Shown here piece by piece: positions 23,853 through 32,860 of a stretch of 58,730 nucleotides of DNA. Source of the stretch: JBDTVS01 sp040007095 (GTDB taxonomy: Bacteria; Acidobacteriota; Vicinamibacteria; Vicinamibacterales; CAVVIG01); the NCBI GenBank assembly GCA_040007095.1, contig JBDTVS010000075.1, positions 1 through 58,730 of the forward strand, given 5' to 3'. Position numbers and translations under genes: made by a program. The first letter of the stretch is position 1; each line of letters starts with the position of its first letter. The notes beneath the pieces were generated by a model. It saw nothing but the letters and a program-made list of their open reading frames with translations, was not told where the DNA came from and did not search any database.

Positions 23853-26800
23853 TCAGTGGCCGGCGATACGGGTGGGATGCGATTCGCGAGGCGATCGGCG
23901 ATGGTCGTCAAGGCTGCCCCACTCGCCCGACTGGATGAAGCTGGCCCAGTAGAACGGGTGCTGGCGCCCCTGGCGCTTGAGCATGGCCAGCTTCGCTTGT
24001 CGCAACGCGTCTCCGCGACCGAGTCCGGCTCGCAGCCCCGTGTAGTACGCCACCATCGTCTCGCGCGCGAGGGAGTCGCTCACGGGCCAGAGACTCATCA
24101 CCACCGTTTCGGCGCCGGCCAGAACGAATGCACGCCGCAGCCCGTACACGCCTTCCCCATCGCGGACCTCGCCAACACCGGTGTCGCATGCCGAAAGCGT
24201 CACCAGTTTCGTGCCCCACAGGTTCAAGCCGGAGGCTTCGAGCGCGGTGAGAATGCCGTCCTCGTGCGAACTGCGGGCGGCATTGGCGCCGGCCAACGCC
24301 AGACCCGAGCGGAGCAGCGGATTCTCCGCGCTGCCGCGCTCGCCGTCCTGCAGGAAGAATCCGTGTGAGGCGATGTGCAGAATGCGCGGCGCCTCGGCGC
24401 GCTGCAGCGTCGCCTTCGTCGCACGTGCGCCGGTGAGCAGCGCGGCCTCGGGAAAGAGCCCCTTGATGGCGCGCGCCTCCTCAGCGGACGCGGCAAGGGG
24501 CGCGAAGTACATCGACGACGCGGCGCGGTCCGGCGTGAGGATGCGGCGCGGCGCACGGGTCGACGCCACCTGCAGGACCGGGCCGTTCGGCGGCGCTACC
24601 GGGGGCTCGCCGAACAACGGATCCGCAAGGATCAGCGGGCGTCGGCCGTTTGGCCGCCGCACCTGCATCCGCAGGAGATCGCGGCCGCTGGTCAGATACG
24701 TGATGGCGTATCGCTCGATCAGATACTGCCCCTGGTCGTCGACCAGCGCCTCGAACGGCACGAGGTTGAGCTCACCATCGGCGGAGATGAGCAGACGCTT
24801 CGCGTCGCCCAGCCAGGCGCGCAGCGGCCGCATCACCAGGTCGTCCACGGCGCGCGCGTGCGCGGGCGAATCCTTGCGCCGCGGATCGCGCACTGCCTGC
24901 CGCAGCGCGTCGATCGACTCGTCGATCCCCCCGACGGGGCCGAGATCGAAACCGCGCGGTGCGGCGTGTTTGCGCAGGACGTAGACCGCATAGCGGGGCG
25001 AGCCATACGCCTCGACGTTCCGCTCGGCTTTCGGATCGAACGGGCGAAAGATGGCGAACTCGAGCAGCGCGGCATCGGCGGGCATCGCCGCCTGTACCGC
25101 TTCGACCGTGACCGACTGGTTCTGGGCGCGAAACTCGACGATGTGCTCGCTCAGTTCGGCTTCGATTCGCTCCTTTTGTGATTCGAGATCCTTGATGGCG
25201 TGGTCGCGCGCCTCACCCTGCGATCGGTCTGGCGGACTCAACGCGAGCTTCGCCAGTCGCGCGGTGCTGTTCCGCAGCTGATCGAGGAGTGCCTGGTCTC
25301 TCACTCCGGCGACCCGCCCTCGGACCGCCGCGAGCGTGTCGGTCATCGCGTCGAGCACCCGGCCCTTGCGCTGCAGCAGGACCAGCATCGCCAGCGCACC
25401 GGCATCGGGATCGCCGGGCGCCTGCTTGAGATGCAGTGAAATCGTTCGATCGGTTCGCTCCGACACATTTCCGACAAAGGCCAGCTTCTGCCGCTCGGAG
25501 CCCACGGCAAGATTCAGCGTCAGCTGCTTTTCGACGATGGCGTCGGATCGGCGCTGGTAGACGAGCGCATTCGCCATGTCGCCCTGGGCTGCGTAGGTCT
25601 TGGCGATGTTGCCCACCGACAGCAGTGTGACCTGCTGGTAGGGACCCGCCGCATTCTCCCAGATACGCAGCGCTCGAAGGTGTGTCGTCAACGACCCCGC
25701 ATAATCGCCTGTCGCGCGGTAGATGTTGGCGAGATTGGTCAGGATGTGCGCGACGTCCGGGTGGTCCGGACCGACGACCCGTTCTCTGATCGCCAGCGCG
25801 CGCGTGTTGTAGGCCTTCGCCGTCGAATAGTCCTTGCGCTCCCGTGCGACGATGCCGAGGTTCTGAAGCGCGGTCGCAAGCGAGTAGTTGTCCGGACCGA
25901 GCAGCCTCTCGGTCAGGACGAGCGATCGCTTGAAGAACTGCTCGGCTTGCGCGTAGTCCTGCTTATGGCGAAAGACCTCGCCCAGGTTGTTCAGCAGCCC
26001 GGCGTATTGCACGCTGTCGGTGTCTTCGATCCGTTCGCTAATCGCCAGCGCGCGTCGAACGATCTGCTCTTCCTGCGCCAGATCTCCCGCGCTCTCGCGC
26101 AGGTCGCCAAGTCTGACCAGACAGCTGACGTACCAGGGATTCTCGGCCCCCAGCGTCCGCTCGACCACGTCGAGCGCCTGGCGGAGGAGGACTTCGGCCT
26201 TGCGGCGCTCTCCTTCGTGCCCGTAGAGCTCGGCGAGTTGCGATCGAGCCAGCGCCGTCGTCGGGTGCTCGGCGCTCAGCGTCCGGTCCATGATCGCGAT
26301 CGCTCGCTCGTACAGTGAGGCGGCTTTCACACGGTCGGGCAGCCGGCGGTACACCCCGGCAAGCTGGAAAACGACAGCGGCGACCTGGGTGTCGTCCTGT
26401 TCCGGCAGGCTTTCGGTCGTCGTCAGCGCCTGCTCGAGCGCGAGCCGCGCTTCGTCGAACCTGCCCTTCGTCTCGAATCGTGCGGCCGTCGTTCGTAGCC
26501 TCCGCGATTCCTGCCTGGCCCGATCGGAGTCGGTGGCCGCACGCCGCTCGGCGATGCGGATCACGTAGGAGCCAGGCGCCGTCGTGCCGGCCGCCGCCCT
26601 GACCGCGATGGTGAAGACGCCGTCCTTGTCGGCGACCACGTCGACGTGCTCCTGTCCGCGACTCCGGATTTCATCCTGGAACTCGGCGATCGCGACGCCA
26701 TCCACGCCGATCGTCTGCACCACCAGATCGATCCCTCGCTGCTCGACCACCACGTGTATGCGCTCTCCGGCGGTCAGCGCCACGTCGTATCGATGCTCCT

Positions 26801-26963
26801 CCGCGCGAGCCAGGCGCCGCGCGAGCGTCTGGTCCACATCGAGCACGGTCGCGCGCGGCGCCGCGGCCGGCCGTGACGCCGGACGCGACGTGAAGGCCAG
26901 GCCAAAGGTTGCGAGCGCGACACCGACCCAAGCAAATTTCCCCGTCATACGATTCGTTCCCAA
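23853..26963 (-). CDS. Secreted TPR and CHAT-domain protein
   Basis: A 1036-residue protein. A signal peptide (about 5-35, FAWVGVALATFGLAF) is followed by a beta-rich pre-peptidase-like region near 45-135, tetratricopeptide repeats from about 165 to 480 (repeated ALAISER, LGEVFRHKQDYAQAEQFF and LANIYRATGDY units), a helical linker, and a C-terminal CHAT domain from about 700. The caspase-like dyad is His in LHIASHGFF near 866 and Cys in VTLSACDTG near 925. CHAT proteins are cysteine proteases or regulators and TPRs bind partners; no obvious substrate gene is adjacent. A second ATG at 26948 would remove five residues. Abundant paralogues of this layout are known in Acidobacteriota. Confidence 0.9.
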   Translation of the reverse strand: MGTNRMTGKFAWVGVALATFGLAFTSRPASRPAAAPRATVLDVDQTLARRLARAEEHRYDVALTAGERIHVVVEQRGIDLVVQTIGVDGVAIAEFQDEIRSRGQEHVDVVADKDGVFTIAVRAAAGTTAPGSYVIRIAERRAATDSDRARQESRRLRTTAARFETKGRFDEARLALEQALTTTESLPEQDDTQVAAVVFQLAGVYRRLPDRVKAASLYERAIAIMDRTLSAEHPTTALARSQLAELYGHEGERRKAEVLLRQALDVVERTLGAENPWYVSCLVRLGDLRESAGDLAQEEQIVRRALAISERIEDTDSVQYAGLLNNLGEVFRHKQDYAQAEQFFKRSLVLTERLLGPDNYSLATALQNLGIVARERKDYSTAKAYNTRALAIRERVVGPDHPDVAHILTNLANIYRATGDYAGSLTTHLRALRIWENAAGPYQQVTLLSVGNIAKTYAAQGDMANALVYQRRSDAIVEKQLTLNLAVGSERQKLAFVGNVSERTDRTISLHLKQAPGDPDAGALAMLVLLQRKGRVLDAMTDTLAAVRGRVAGVRDQALLDQLRNSTARLAKLALSPPDRSQGEARDHAIKDLESQKERIEAELSEHIVEFRAQNQSVTVEAVQAAMPADAALLEFAIFRPFDPKAERNVEAYGSPRYAVYVLRKHAAPRGFDLGPVGGIDESIDALRQAVRDPRRKDSPAHARAVDDLVMRPLRAWLGDAKRLLISADGELNLVPFEALVDDQGQYLIERYAITYLTSGRDLLRMQVRRPNGRRPLILADPLFGEPPVAPPNGPVLQVASTRAPRRILTPDRAASSMYFAPLAASAEEARAIKGLFPEAALLTGARATKATLQRAEAPRILHIASHGFFLQDGERGSAENPLLRSGLALAGANAARSSHEDGILTALEASGLNLWGTKLVTLSACDTGVGEVRDGEGVYGLRRAFVLAGAETVVMSLWPVSDSLARETMVAYYTGLRAGLGRGDALRQAKLAMLKRQGRQHPFYWASFIQSGEWGSLDDHRRSPRESHPTRIAGH

Positions 26964-27568
26964 AGGCGGATTCGTTTGATTGACCTACCCGCCGCTTGTC
27001 GGGCGATGACATCCATCGCGGCTCGACGCCGGACGCCGGCGCATCGCCAGACACGCCCGCCCGCCAGGTCGACGCCTCGAATAACGATTCGTGTAAGCGA
27101 TTGAAGGTCAGTTGCGTAAGCACGTAATTCGCGACCCGTGCGGAAGGGCCCACCCACGAGGCAGAGGTCACATTTTGCTAGGAAAATCTGCGCCAGCGAA
27201 ACCATCGCGTGGCTGAATTGCAATACTGAGTCCATTCGGCAAGACATCCTTGCCTTCATCGCGGCCGCCATCTCAATCGTCGCCGTCGGCACCGAGGGTC
27301 CTGATTTCATGCTCCAGCGTCGGCCTGCTACGTCGGCATGCAGCGTCGGTCGACGTTATCGCACTCGTGTCGCGCGACCCTCTCCTGGATCCGTCGGCGC
27401 AGCGCTCGCGGCTCGCGCTTCCACAGCTGGAGATGGAATCGGGTAGGACTCGTGAGGGTCGAGCAAGCGCGCCGATCACGCCGCGCCACCGCGAGAGCCT
27501 GGTCGGACGTTGTCGTGGCTGATGGCTGGACTCGCGGAACCTGCCCGCTGCGGCGGTCCCGCGATCGC
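26964..27568. other. Gene-free stretch upstream of the CHAT gene
   Basis: About 605 bases between the start of the CHAT protein and the end of mqnD. Short frames on both strands lack family motifs or ribosome sites. I see no RNA gene, hairpin terminator or repeat matching the families elsewhere in the window. It should hold the CHAT promoter on the minus strand. Confidence 0.5.
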
Positions 27569-28402
27569 TTACAGAAACAGCACGTCGCTGGTGGCGGGAA
27601 TCAGACCGGTCGCTCTGGCCCTGTCGAAAAGGGTCTCGACGGCTCGCTTCCCTTCCGAGCCGAGATCGACCGAGTATTCGTTGACGTAGAGATCGATGTG
27701 GCGATACATCACGTCTTCGCTCATCTCCTGGGCGTGCTCGCGGACGAAAGGCAAGCTGGCCTCCCGATGGGCGAACGCATATTCCACGCTGCGCCGCAGC
27801 ACGCGATTCACGGCATGCTTCACATCGTCGGGAAGCGAGCGGTCGACGACGATGCCGCCGAGGGGTATGGGGGCGCCGGTCTCGCGCTCCCAGAACTCGC
27901 CCAGGTCGACAATCTTCTGCAAGCCCTTGGCGCCGTAGGTAAACCGGTTCTCGTGAATGATGAGCCCAGCATCGTACTGGCCGTCGAGCAGCGCCGCTTC
28001 GATCGCCGAAAACACCAGCTCCGTCTTGTCGCGGGCGGCGGGAAACGCCAGGCCGAGGAGAAAGTTGGCGGTCGTATATTTTCCGGGAATGGCGATCCTG
28101 AGCCCGCCGGCGGCGACCTCCGCTTCAGAGATCGCGCGGCGGGAAATCAGCAGCGGCCCGCAGTTCCTGCCCAACGCGCTGCCGGCATCGAGCAGGACGT
28201 AGTTGTGCGTGCAGTGGGCGTACGCGTGATAGCTCAGTTTCGTCACCGCGGCCTCTCCCGCGAACGCCGACTTGTTGAGCGCTTCCACATCCGCCATCCG
28301 GACCGAAAACTCCAGTCCTTCCAGGTCGATTCGATGATGGACCATCGCATCGAACATGAAGCAATCGTTCGGACAGGGAGAAAAGCCGAGGGACAGTCTC
28401 AT
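27569..28402 (-). CDS. mqnD: 1,4-dihydroxy-6-naphthoate synthase MqnD
   Basis: A 277-residue enzyme making 1,4-dihydroxy-6-naphthoate from cyclic dehypoxanthine futalosine, the last aromatic-ring step before prenylation in the futalosine route. The start MRLSLGFSPCPNDCFMFDAM is the family signature. GAAVTKLSYHAYAH near 50, GPLLISRR near 84 and the IHENRFTYGAKGL histidine loop near 143 follow, all as in periplasmic-binding-fold MqnD/MqnA proteins. The ATG overlaps the stop of mqnB (ATGA). Confidence 0.95.
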   Translation of the reverse strand: MRLSLGFSPCPNDCFMFDAMVHHRIDLEGLEFSVRMADVEALNKSAFAGEAAVTKLSYHAYAHCTHNYVLLDAGSALGRNCGPLLISRRAISEAEVAAGGLRIAIPGKYTTANFLLGLAFPAARDKTELVFSAIEAALLDGQYDAGLIIHENRFTYGAKGLQKIVDLGEFWERETGAPIPLGGIVVDRSLPDDVKHAVNRVLRRSVEYAFAHREASLPFVREHAQEMSEDVMYRHIDLYVNEYSVDLGSEGKRAVETLFDRARATGLIPATSDVLFL

Positions 28403-29079
28403 GCGTGATCCAGAATGCTCCGCGCCGCCCGCCCAAGCGCATCGATGGCCGATGTAATCTTCCAGGCGCCTCGGTTCCGTCGTTCGACGAAGTTCGATAC
28501 GGCTCGCACTTGCGCGAAGTCGAGCCCGTGAATCAGGCAGGCGTACATGAACGCCGCGCCTTCCATGCTTTCCACCTGAGGATCAAAGCGCTCCGCCGCC
28601 GCGGCAATCGACCGCTCGGCGCCGTGGACGGTATTCACCGTAATGCCGGCCACTGCCGGAAGACCGTGCAGCGCCTCATTGGCCGGCGGACGGGGATTGA
28701 GCAGCTGGCCGGCGACGAAAGGAAATTCATCGCGCCCGAGAAGGTTGAGCTCCTGGATCGTGAGGAAGGCGTCGCCATCCTCAGCCCCCAGCTCCGCGAT
28801 CCGATCGCGCACGACGTGCACGACGCGCTCGGGCGCGAGCGCGCGATCGAAGCTGCCGCACAAGCCGAAGTTCAGCCCCAGGTCGTACTGTCTCTCGGCC
28901 AGCACGCGAGAGCACCACGCCGCCGTGGCGACCATTCCGACGCCTGTCGTAAGTGCGTCGATCTCGTGGCCGCCGTAGACATACGTCTTCATCCGAGGGA
29001 TGTCAGACGAACGACAACCCAGGGCAGGGACGATCGGTGCGATTTCCCATTCGGTCGCGGCAACAATCAGAATGCGCAT
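28399..29079 (-). CDS. mqnB: Futalosine hydrolase MqnB
   Basis: A 226-residue nucleoside hydrolase of the MTA/SAH nucleosidase fold that removes the base from futalosine. Visible are MRILIVAATEWEIAPI at the start, LTTGVGMVATAAWCSRVL near 44, LNFGLCGSFDRAL near 68, and VESMEGAAFMYACL near 170 whose acidic residues bind the ribose. The C-terminal FVERRNRGAWKITSAIDAL fits MqnB rather than MtnN. It is coupled to mqnD and follows a membrane-protein gene at the end of the isc cluster. Confidence 0.94.
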   Translation of the reverse strand: MRILIVAATEWEIAPIVPALGCRSSDIPRMKTYVYGGHEIDALTTGVGMVATAAWCSRVLAERQYDLGLNFGLCGSFDRALAPERVVHVVRDRIAELGAEDGDAFLTIQELNLLGRDEFPFVAGQLLNPRPPANEALHGLPAVAGITVNTVHGAERSIAAAAERFDPQVESMEGAAFMYACLIHGLDFAQVRAVSNFVERRNRGAWKITSAIDALGRAARSILDHA

Positions 29080-29107
29080 GCGGGGAAGACGCCGGGGCCA
29101 GGGCCGC

Positions 29108-29608
29108 CTAGACGTCGTCGTCCGGATCGGACACCACGTAGGGCTTGGCGCGCCGGACCACGATGGTCAAGCCGAAGCCGACCAGGATCGTCGCGGCCAC
29201 CACACCCACGTACAGACCGCTGCCCGCGAGCGGAGTCGGGACGGTCGGCAGGTCCCCGATCGGCGCATCCTCGACGATGGCCAGCGCCTGGGACACCGTC
29301 AGGGCCTCTTCACCCGCGAGTCGAGGCACGATGCGCCACGTGAGGGTAATGATGCCGAGTGCCATCAGCCCGAGAACCAGCAGCGGATGACGTGAATTCC
29401 TGCGGGTAATCAGGCTCAAGGAGGCGAGGAGCGTGGACAGCGCGCCGAGGCCGGCGACCCAGAGCCCGGGTGCGTCGGGCGCGCCGGCGCGGCTCACACC
29501 GCTGACCACCACCCACGGGAGAAAGGCGCTCACGATCAACGCGATGCCGGCGGTGAACGGCACGAAGTACCCGCGCATTCCCGGGCGGAAGACGCCACCG
29601 ATGCTCAC
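29108..29608 (-). CDS. Small integral membrane protein after iscX
   Basis: About 166 residues from GTG 29608, which overlaps the TGA of iscX (GTGA), the same coupling as fdx-iscX. A longer frame to 29635 would overlap iscX by 31 bases. It has four predicted helices (FVPFTAGIALIVSAFLPWVVV, GLWVAGLGALSTLLASLSLI, LLVLGLMALGIITLTW, GVVAATILVGFGLTIVV, each quoted in part) and an acidic DPDDDV tail. I know no family. Its place between iscX and mqnB suggests co-transcription only. Confidence 0.7.
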   Translation of the reverse strand: MSIGGVFRPGMRGYFVPFTAGIALIVSAFLPWVVVSGVSRAGAPDAPGLWVAGLGALSTLLASLSLITRRNSRHPLLVLGLMALGIITLTWRIVPRLAGEEALTVSQALAIVEDAPIGDLPTVPTPLAGSGLYVGVVAATILVGFGLTIVVRRAKPYVVSDPDDDV

Positions 29609-29808
29609 CGCGTGTCCTTCCATTCCTCGTGCCACGCCATCTGAATCGCCTCGAGCTTCGGCTCATTCGAGCCTTTCGGATCGTCATCGAAGCCATCGAG
29701 CTCGAGAATGTGGTGACGAAGGTCGGTAAAGCGGACGGTGAGCGGATCGAGGTCGGGGAATTTCTCGGTCAGCGCGATTCCGATGTCTTCCGTGTCGCTC
29801 CATTTCAC
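29605..29808 (-). CDS. iscX: Fe-S assembly protein IscX
   Basis: A 67-residue acidic protein, MKWSDTEDIGIALTEKFPDL at the start and LDGFDDDPKGSNEPKLEAIQ in the middle, matching IscX in length and pattern. IscX binds IscS and tunes frataxin-type inhibition of cluster assembly. The start is GTG, overlapping the fdx stop (GTGA). It occupies the same end position as in the E. coli isc operon. Confidence 0.93.
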   Translation of the reverse strand: MKWSDTEDIGIALTEKFPDLDPLTVRFTDLRHHILELDGFDDDPKGSNEPKLEAIQMAWHEEWKDTR

Positions 29809-30215
29809 GGCGCAACCTCCTGGGCTTTGCGCTCCTTGCGATCCGATTTTCCAAGCTGGATGCCGCCGCCCTCCTGCACGTAGTTCCGGGTGTACATCGG
29901 CAACTCGCAGACGACGTCACCGGAGACCACCGCCTGGCAGCCGAGACGCGACCGAGCGGTCAGCCCCCACGCGGTATCGAGCCGGTCGGCCTCATCGTCC
30001 TGCATCTCGCTCAGGTTGTCCGCGCCAGCATTGATGATCACGTGGCAGGTCGTGCAGGCGCAACTGCCACCGCAGGCGTGCTCGAGCGGAACACCGAAAT
30101 GCTTCGCGATATCCAGAAACGATTCCGGCTTCCCGTGATGTGAGTACGGCACTTCCCCGTGCTCGAAGTCGACGACGGTGGTGTCGCCGTCGATGATGAA
30201 GGTGACCTTGGGCAT
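29805..30215 (-). CDS. fdx: ISC-type [2Fe-2S] ferredoxin
   Basis: A 136-residue ferredoxin supplying electrons for cluster assembly. The cluster cysteines are in HACGGSCACTTCHV at about 48-58 and RLGCQAVV near 93 (the CxxxxxCxxC...C pattern of adrenodoxin/Isc type). It is about 25 residues longer than E. coli Fdx, with a basic/acidic tail GKSDRKERKAQEVAP. It lies between hscA and iscX as in proteobacterial isc operons. Confidence 0.95.
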   Translation of the reverse strand: MPKVTFIIDGDTTVVDFEHGEVPYSHHGKPESFLDIAKHFGVPLEHACGGSCACTTCHVIINAGADNLSEMQDDEADRLDTAWGLTARSRLGCQAVVSGDVVCELPMYTRNYVQEGGGIQLGKSDRKERKAQEVAP

Positions 30216-30245
30216 AAATCCTCGAGCAAGCGCGGGCCTGCAATG

Positions 30246-32090
30246 TCAGAGCTGATCGATGTTCTTCCCCGACAGCGCTGCGTGAATGGAATGGTTCATC
30301 GTCACCTCGGCCAGGTGCCGGGTCGCGTCGTTGAGGGCGTGCGTCTTCTCCTGGATGACCTCGCGGTCGGCGTGGCTGAGGACCGCCTTCAGATCGGCGA
30401 GGGCATCCAGAATGCGCGCGTGTTCGCTCGGGGTCAGCTCGGCCCTGGCCAGCTCGGCGAACTCCGGCGCGCGAAGCGCTTTCTCCGTGGCGAGCACGAC
30501 CGTTTCTGCCTCGTTTTTCGCTTCGATCAGCAGCCGGGCGGCGAAATCGGCTTCGGCATGCTCGAACGAGTCGAGCAGCATCTGCTCGACCTGGTCGTCG
30601 GTCAAACCGTACGACGGTTTCACTTCGATCGCCTGTTCGACGTTGGTCCGCAGCTCCTTCGCCGTGACGCTCAGAATGCCATTGGCGTCGATCTGGAACT
30701 GCACCTGGACGCGCGGCAGGCCGGCGGGCATCGGCGGAATGCCGCGAAGCCGGAACTGGGCCAGCGATCGGTTGTCCGCGACCAGTTCGCGCTCACCCTG
30801 GAGCACGTGGATATCGACCGCCGTCTGGTTGTCGACGGCCGTCGTGAACATCTCGCTGCCGGTCGCCGGGATGGTCGAGTTGCGCAGGATGATCTTCGAC
30901 ACCACCCCCCCCATCGTCTCGATGCCGAGAGACAACGGGGTGACGTCGAGCAGCAGCATTTCGCGATTGCCGGTCACCAGGATGTCGGCCTGCATCGCCG
31001 CGCCGAGCGCGACGACCTCGTCCGGGTTGAGATCGCTGTGCGGCTCCCTGCCGAACAGATCCGCGACCAGCCGTCGGACCAGTGGGATGCGCGTCGACCC
31101 GCCGACGAGGACGACCGCGTCGATCTGCGACAACTGGAGCTCGGCGTCAGCCAGGGCCTGGCGGCACGGATCGAGTGTCCGGTCGACGACCGGGCGAATC
31201 ATCGCCTCGAATTCCGCGCGCGTGATTCGCGCCCCGAGCAGCTCGGTCTCGTCTCGATCCGACAGGTCCCATTTGGCCTGGATGACGGCTCGACGAATCA
31301 TCTGGACCTGTTCGGCCGTGCGGCTGAAGCCCGACACGGTGTACGAGGGACGCGGGGATTCGAGATCCGCGAGCACCCGGTCGACCAGCAGCCGATCGAT
31401 GTCGTCGCCGCCAAGATGGGTGTCGCCGTTGGTCGACAGCACCTGGAACACGCCGTCTTCGACGCGCAGGATCGAGATGTCGAACGTCCCGCCGCCAAAG
31501 TCATAGACGGCGATGATGCCGGTGTGGCGTTTATCGAGTCCATAGGCGAGAGACGCCGCCGTCGGCTCGTTGATGATCCGTAACACCTCGAGGCCGGCGA
31601 TTCGTCCGGCGTCGCGCGTCGCGGTTCGCTGGGCGTCGTTGAAGTAGGCGGGTACCGTGATGACGGCCCGATCGACCTCGGGATCGAACTCGCCATCAGC
31701 CGCGAAGAACTCTTCGGCGCGCCGTTTGAGCTCGCGCAGGATGAACGCGGAGACTTCCGGCGGCGTGAACTCCGGTCCGCCGAGACCAACCCGTACGACG
31801 CCCGAGGGATCCGCGGTGATCGAGAACGGGAACAGCCGCGCGTCGTCCCCGACATCGTCCACGCCCTTACCCATGAAGCGCTTGACGGAATAGACGGTGC
31901 GCGCGGCGTCGGTCGTCAGGCGCCGCTGCGCTTCTCGGCCGACGAAGATGGTTCCGTCTGCCGCGGCCGAGACGATGGAGGGGACCAGGCCGTCGCCGCC
32001 ACGATCGCGAATGATGACCGGAACGCCGTCCTTGACGTAGGCGACGAGGCTGTTGGTGGTCCCGAGATCGATCCCTACGACTTTGCTCAT
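30246..32090 (-). CDS. hscA: Fe-S assembly chaperone HscA (Hsp70)
   Basis: A 614-residue specialised Hsp70 that releases clusters from IscU. Phosphate loops: VGIDLGTTNSLVAYV near 5, YDFGGGTFDISIL near 190, VVLVGGSTRIPLVRRL near 335. The substrate-binding domain starts near 380 (LLLDVTPLSLGIETMGG). HscA rather than DnaK is supported by the length, the shortened lid, and the operon. Around residues 248-262 the sequence SYTVSGFSRTAEQ is atypical for the loop there and is encoded by a copy of a palindromic repeat (31318-31337). The IscU client motif LPPVK is present in the neighbouring gene. Confidence 0.95.
   Translation of the reverse strand: MSKVVGIDLGTTNSLVAYVKDGVPVIIRDRGGDGLVPSIVSAAADGTIFVGREAQRRLTTDAARTVYSVKRFMGKGVDDVGDDARLFPFSITADPSGVVRVGLGGPEFTPPEVSAFILRELKRRAEEFFAADGEFDPEVDRAVITVPAYFNDAQRTATRDAGRIAGLEVLRIINEPTAASLAYGLDKRHTGIIAVYDFGGGTFDISILRVEDGVFQVLSTNGDTHLGGDDIDRLLVDRVLADLESPRPSYTVSGFSRTAEQVQMIRRAVIQAKWDLSDRDETELLGARITRAEFEAMIRPVVDRTLDPCRQALADAELQLSQIDAVVLVGGSTRIPLVRRLVADLFGREPHSDLNPDEVVALGAAMQADILVTGNREMLLLDVTPLSLGIETMGGVVSKIILRNSTIPATGSEMFTTAVDNQTAVDIHVLQGERELVADNRSLAQFRLRGIPPMPAGLPRVQVQFQIDANGILSVTAKELRTNVEQAIEVKPSYGLTDDQVEQMLLDSFEHAEADFAARLLIEAKNEAETVVLATEKALRAPEFAELARAELTPSEHARILDALADLKAVLSHADREVIQEKTHALNDATRHLAEVTMNHSIHAALSGKNIDQL
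31318..31337. repeat. Short palindromic repeat, in-frame copy inside hscA
   Basis: gtgcggctgaagcccgacac on the plus strand. It matches the reverse complement of the perfect palindrome at 33627-33644 with two differences. On the coding strand it reads as VSGFSRT in HscA. The arms are partly degraded, so it is probably an old, tolerated insertion. Confidence 0.5.
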
Positions 32091-32169
32091 GATCGCAGAA
32101 TGAGATCACGCGTGACGCTCGGCAGGACCGCCGCCGGATCGGCTGCGCGGTCCCGGCGATCGTCGCGTG

Positions 32170-32856
32170 TCATGTACTCAACTCCCGTTCGATACCCGCC
32201 AGGAGGTTGTTGATGTAATTGCGCTCGAGCACGCGGTCGCGAAGCGCGGTCAGTACCTCGCGTCGCTCGGCTTCCGGCGCGGCGCGATCGAGCAGCGCGT
32301 CCCAGCGCGCGGACAGCGACGCCAGGTCCTCCTCGTGTTCGACGCGCTTCTCTTCGATCGGCGCGCGCGCCCGATCCAGCCGCGCACGCCACTCGTCGGC
32401 CGGTGCGCCGGCCGCCCGGCGCCCGCGCACTTCGTCGAGCTCCTCGTTGAGGGCAAACACTTCTTCGAGCAGGGCCGCCGGCACCTGCGAGGACGCTTCC
32501 TGCGGCCCGCGCGCCGCCAGGCCTTCCAGCTGCAGAAGGTATTCGACGCGGGTCACCGGCTGCTTGAGCGCCCGGTACGCATCGTTCAGGTACGAGCTCC
32601 GTTCCAGGCTGGCGCGCCGTTCGGCGGGAGCCGCATTGTAGAAATAGTCGGGATGAAACTGCCGGCTGAGATCCCGGAATCGATGCTCGAGGTCCGACCG
32701 ATCGATGCCGAGCTTTCGGGGCAGCCCGAAAAACCGGAAGTAATCGCCGTGGCGTCCCAGCGACAGGATTTTCGTGCACTGCGGACAGAAGTGCACGTCG
32801 ATCGGTGCTCCCCCGCCGCAGCTCTTGCAGTCCTGAAGCGTCGGAGTCGACTTCAT
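32170..32856 (-). CDS. hscB: Fe-S co-chaperone HscB with zinc-site N-terminus
   Basis: A 228-residue J-domain co-chaperone bringing IscU to HscA. The J-domain is at about 35-110 with LSRQFHPDYF carrying the HPD triplet, followed by LERSSYLNDAYRALKQPVTRVEYLL, which is characteristic of HscB (quoted from its ends). The first 30 residues hold four cysteines, C10, C13, C24 and C27 (DCKSCGGG...FCPQC), as in eukaryotic HSCB and absent from E. coli HscB. It starts four bases after iscA. A 79-base gap precedes hscA. Confidence 0.93.
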   Translation of the reverse strand: MKSTPTLQDCKSCGGGAPIDVHFCPQCTKILSLGRHGDYFRFFGLPRKLGIDRSDLEHRFRDLSRQFHPDYFYNAAPAERRASLERSSYLNDAYRALKQPVTRVEYLLQLEGLAARGPQEASSQVPAALLEEVFALNEELDEVRGRRAAGAPADEWRARLDRARAPIEEKRVEHEEDLASLSARWDALLDRAAPEAERREVLTALRDRVLERNYINNLLAGIERELST

Positions 32857-32860
32857 ACTT

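Noticed and set aside
26945..27450. Short frames in the gap upstream of the CHAT gene
   Set aside because: No ribosome sites, no recognisable domains, and several mutually overlapping frames, as expected of non-coding GC-rich DNA.
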